A stretch of DNA of 25,732 nucleotides from a virus. Numbering within the stretch: the stretch's first letter is position 1; every line of letters begins with the position of its first letter. The translations under genes were made by a program, and so were the position numbers. The notes under the pieces were generated by a model that saw only the letters and a list, made by a program, of their open reading frames with translations, was not told the DNA's origin and did no database searches. The stretch covers positions 1 through 25,732 of the IMG/VR virus record IMGVR_UViG_3300030085_001886; one strand, given 5' to 3'. Below, piece by piece: positions 23,344 to 25,732 of the stretch.

Positions 23344-24346
23344 TAGTTTTATTGATGACTCCATCGGCGTCTTTATCGATAATATCAATCAGATAAGTGT
23401 TTTTCTTGGCAACCTCGACAGTGTTGATCATTCGCCTTTAGTAACTTCAGAAAACTTTAATAACAGAGTTAATGATCCTGCAAACACTTTTTACGATCCG
23501 AGAGACGTACCTCCTCTAACACACGATGCGGTGCGAGAAGTAAACTTCTTACACAATAAAGTACAATACTTTTCTTATTTGCTATTCTCATCTTTGCCTC
23601 CAAATATGGGACCTCATAAGTTAGTAGCCGACAGTGCTTATTTTGATAACTTAACTGTTGATCAACTTATAGTACCTATACCTCAACATAGATTACCTCC
23701 GCCTGGATATGTTGGCCCAGGCGATTCAGCACCAGGCGATTCTGATTATCCACATACAGGTTTATTGGCCATTGACAGCGCTAATATATCATACCTTAGT
23801 GGACAATATTTCAAGGTTGGTGCTAATTATTTTGACAGTCCACATGCCGGTTACTATTCATTATTAAATAATCCTAGCTATAATGCAGGGACGGGAAAAG
23901 TCTGGTTTGATAGTAGTGAGAATTTAGATTTTGGTTTAGTACTTAATACCGGTAGGATCAATAAACTTACTGGTCCTCCCGCGGACGCTGACCCACCTTT
24001 TCCATTTCCTATGCCACGAAGATCAAATGTAGATTCAGGCTTTGAGCAAGACTCAGGATTTTTTAGTTATGACAGTGGAAGATTTAATCAGTTAATGGTT
24101 GGTAATTTCTTTATTGCTGATTCAACACCAACTATTGATTCTTCTGACTTTCAACAGTTTAGGTTTCCGAATGATTCAAATAATTTTACAAGCTTAGAAT
24201 TTAATTCGCTGCATTTTGATAGTGATGATACATTCAATTTACCTTTACGTAGAGTACAGAGGCTAACCATAAAAACTGATTCTGGTGTCTTTAATGGTGG
24301 TGGATTTTTATTAACGCCTTGGGATAGTGCTAGTAGAATAACATAG
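23324..24346 (+). CDS. DS-rich fibre-like structural protein (paralogue of the next gene)
   Basis: The protein has 340 residues. The N-terminal about 100 residues (DDSIGVFIDNINQISVFLGN, LDSVDHS, then DAVREVNFLHNKVQYFSYLL FSSLP with one gap in numbering) form a helical head that matches the head of the gene at 24366. The rest is rich in Asp-Ser pairs (LAIDSANISYLSGQYFKVGA, DSGFEQDSGFFSYDSGRFNQ), with a Pro-rich stretch near residues 125-145. The DS repeats suggest a beta-structured fibre shaft. Start: GTAGGT precedes the ATG, inside the end of the small coiled-coil gene. It is probably a virion fibre or decoration attached through the conserved head; target unknown. Confidence 0.7.
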   Translation: MARIADSSFIDDSIGVFIDNINQISVFLGNLDSVDHSPLVTSENFNNRVNDPANTFYDPRDVPPLTHDAVREVNFLHNKVQYFSYLLFSSLPPNMGPHKLVADSAYFDNLTVDQLIVPIPQHRLPPPGYVGPGDSAPGDSDYPHTGLLAIDSANISYLSGQYFKVGANYFDSPHAGYYSLLNNPSYNAGTGKVWFDSSENLDFGLVLNTGRINKLTGPPADADPPFPFPMPRRSNVDSGFEQDSGFFSYDSGRFNQLMVGNFFIADSTPTIDSSDFQQFRFPNDSNNFTSLEFNSLHFDSDDTFNLPLRRVQRLTIKTDSGVFNGGGFLLTPWDSASRIT

Positions 24347-24352
24347 TTGGAG

Positions 24353-24360
24353 TATAAATA
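24353..24360 (+). promoter_or_regulatory. T4-type late promoter TATAAATA for the gene at 24366
   Basis: A perfect octamer in the 19-base gap between the two paralogues, five bases before the ATG. T4-like initiation would fall at 24366. A GGAG at 24349-24352 lies upstream of the expected start, so it would be missing from mRNA made here. Confidence 0.72.
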
Positions 24361-24365
24361 GAGTT

Positions 24366-24989
24366 ATGACCCGCAGAATATTCATTAATGCATCAGATGC
24401 AATAGGTACCTGGATTGGTAAAAACAATTCGCTTGCACGTTTTATTGGCGATTTAGATAGCTTAGACTCTGGTTTTTCTGGTATACACACGGGTTATTTA
24501 AAATCTGATTCTGACATTGTATCAGCATTAAATATGTTACACTTACAGCTTGATAGTGTAAACAATTATCTTTTTGACTCACTGGGTGTCTTAAGACTTC
24601 AAGCTATTTATGCAGACTCTGCTGACATAGGTATTTTACACGCTGAACACGCAGCTATAGACAGCGCACAGATAGATAGTGCACATATCAATAAACTCAC
24701 CGGATCTTATATGAGATTTGATAGTGCTGATATTGATAGTGCAACAATAAGACACTTATCTGGTGAATCACTTTTCTATGATAGTGGTAGATTTAAAAAT
24801 CTGTCTGTAATCGATAGTGCATATATCGATAACGCAGCTATCAATGAGTTTAGTGCAGAAAGAATTACTGTACGAAGTGAAGCTGTCACACTATCACATG
24901 CACAGTTATTTACAGTTCAAGATTCTGCTGGCAGTACACTATTAGCAGGTTATCTATTATCGACGGATAGCGCGGCAACTACAGCATAG
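24366..24989 (+). CDS. DS-rich fibre-like structural protein, shorter paralogue
   Basis: The protein has 207 residues. Its head (NASDAIGTWIGKNNSLARFI, GDLDSLDSGFSG, then DIVSALNMLHLQLDSVNNYL) aligns with the head of the preceding protein. The body has a near five-residue rhythm of I-D-S-A-x (AAIDSAQIDSAHINKLTG, DSADIDSATIRHLSGE, VIDSAYIDNAAINEF), reminiscent of pentapeptide-type beta helices, and ends in a small cap (FTVQDSAGSTLLAGYLLS). The gene has its own late promoter and no usable Shine-Dalgarno site on the short transcript. It is likely a virion fibre component. Duplication followed by length change best explains the pair. Confidence 0.7.
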   Translation: MTRRIFINASDAIGTWIGKNNSLARFIGDLDSLDSGFSGIHTGYLKSDSDIVSALNMLHLQLDSVNNYLFDSLGVLRLQAIYADSADIGILHAEHAAIDSAQIDSAHINKLTGSYMRFDSADIDSATIRHLSGESLFYDSGRFKNLSVIDSAYIDNAAINEFSAERITVRSEAVTLSHAQLFTVQDSAGSTLLAGYLLSTDSAATTA

Positions 24990-24996
24990 GTGAAGC

Positions 24997-25732
24997 ATGG
25001 CTTTCCGTAGACCATTAAAATTCGAAGTCAATACAAACTCGATTAAGTCGGGTGGTGACCACGAATTTAAGTTAATGACTAACGATGATATTAGTCGTTT
25101 GAGACAACGTGCAATCTTTGAACTCGGTAAAGATCCAGTCTATAAACTTTTAGTCACCTTGCAAAGTGATAGTGATAGGTTAGATCCAATATCAGATACG
25201 CGAGTAAGATCTGGTCCTGGCCTCGATGGTACAAATTCATCATACCCTGCAAGTGATGATGTATTAAGTACAGTCAATACCGATTATCAAAGGCTAAGAG
25301 ATTCTACAGATTCTTGTGGTTTCGATTCTAATGCATACTTATATTTAGCAGACACTGCTCCTCGACCACTTTGCCTAGATTCTGATAGAGGACAAATTGT
25401 AATGCAGATGCCATTACAAGATGTGTTTGATACTTTAATAAAACCAGCACTTGATTCTGTGTATTCAGATGTTACAAATGTAAATGATGCTGACGCTAGC
25501 ATGCGACCAGGTTTATTTTACATAGGCACTACATCTGTTAATACTGTAACGGGTGGTAGAACTGTAGGTGTAGTTGAAAGTGCAGACGCTGTATTTATCG
25601 ATACGGTAGCGAACACAGGTTCTTTTTCTGCAGGTGCTATTGGCACGACTGGTACTTTCCAAGATCACCCACAGACAGCAACCACATATCGCTTATTCTC
25701 TACGCATAACGACGATTCAAATACAGAACACT
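24997..25732 (+). CDS. Fibre/structural protein of marine T4-like type (partial, runs off the right edge)
   Basis: The frame is open from the ATG at 24997 to the end (245 residues seen), with AGGTGA as ribosome site and seven bases after the previous stop. It starts MAFRRPLKFEVNTNSIKSGG and continues with LMTNDDISRLRQRAIFELGK. As I recall, marine T4-like phages carry a structural protein with this kind of start (MAFRRPL, then a helix ending RAI). The part seen also has Asp-Ser pairs (DSTDSCGFDSNAYLYLADTA) and a segment GLFYIGTTSVNTVTGGRTVG that looks like a beta-rich fibre domain. The C-terminus, where a receptor-binding tip would lie, is outside the window. Confidence 0.72.
   Translation, partial: MAFRRPLKFEVNTNSIKSGGDHEFKLMTNDDISRLRQRAIFELGKDPVYKLLVTLQSDSDRLDPISDTRVRSGPGLDGTNSSYPASDDVLSTVNTDYQRLRDSTDSCGFDSNAYLYLADTAPRPLCLDSDRGQIVMQMPLQDVFDTLIKPALDSVYSDVTNVNDADASMRPGLFYIGTTSVNTVTGGRTVGVVESADAVFIDTVANTGSFSAGAIGTTGTFQDHPQTATTYRLFSTHNDDSNTEH

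Noticed and set aside
1-25732. tRNA genes, CRISPR array, insertion sequences, attachment sites, rho-independent terminators
   Set aside because: I saw no cloverleaf-like sequence, regular spaced repeats, transposase frames or G+C-rich hairpins followed by a T run; gaps between genes are too short for most of these.

Overview
The window is part of the structural-gene region of a T4-like contractile-tailed phage (myovirus). It is AT-rich (about one third G+C by eye) and tightly packed, with stop/start overlaps at many joints. Gene content and order match the marine T4-like phages of cyanobacteria, SAR11 and similar hosts. The host is an inference: a marine bacterium, perhaps Pelagibacter-like or cyanobacterial. 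No host gene, tRNA, integrase, insertion sequence or CRISPR array is visible, and no gap between genes exceeds about 50 bases.

Left arm, minus strand (4325 down to 1). The order is gp4 head-completion nuclease, an unassigned conserved structural protein, a tail-tube-fold protein (gp19/gp54-like), gp26, a very small gp51-like frame, and a long Gly/Ala-rich protein with about 78-residue repeats that runs off the left edge (probable tape measure). The tube, two-frame chaperone, tape-measure order is that of the lambda V-G/GT-H module. The gp26 gene ends in the slippery heptamer TTTTTTC directly before its stop. The -1 frame is open across the stop and encodes the gp51-like segment. A perfect 14-bp inverted repeat starts four bases after the heptamer. 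Together this is a strong candidate for a programmed -1 ribosomal frameshift making a gp26-gp51 fusion.

Centre, plus strand (4372-15597), baseplate genes. These are gp48 tail-tube cap, gp53 wedge, gp27-like hub, a gp5-like OB-fold plus lysozyme, a 569-aa protein with a degenerate amidase-like C-terminus, a separate protein carrying the gp5-type octapeptide needle, gp25, gp6 and a protein in the gp7 position. The T4 gp5 architecture is therefore split over two genes, and its lysozyme is of a different family.

Right arm, plus strand (15627-25732), periphery and fibres. It holds a fibre-like protein with DS-rich repeats, gp8 wedge with inserted beta repeats, a 1217-aa DUF4815-type protein with a Gly/His tail, a 524-aa partner, a small coiled-coil protein, two tandem paralogous DS-rich fibre proteins and a partial fibre-like protein running off the right edge. 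T4 gp9-gp12 are not recognisable and are presumably replaced by these genes.

Regulation. Six perfect T4 late-promoter octamers (TATAAATA) were found, all at gene starts and none inside genes. Two lie face to face between gp4 and gp48 and drive the two arms. Three sit exactly five bases before an ATG, so T4-style initiation would begin at the start codon and give leaderless mRNAs.
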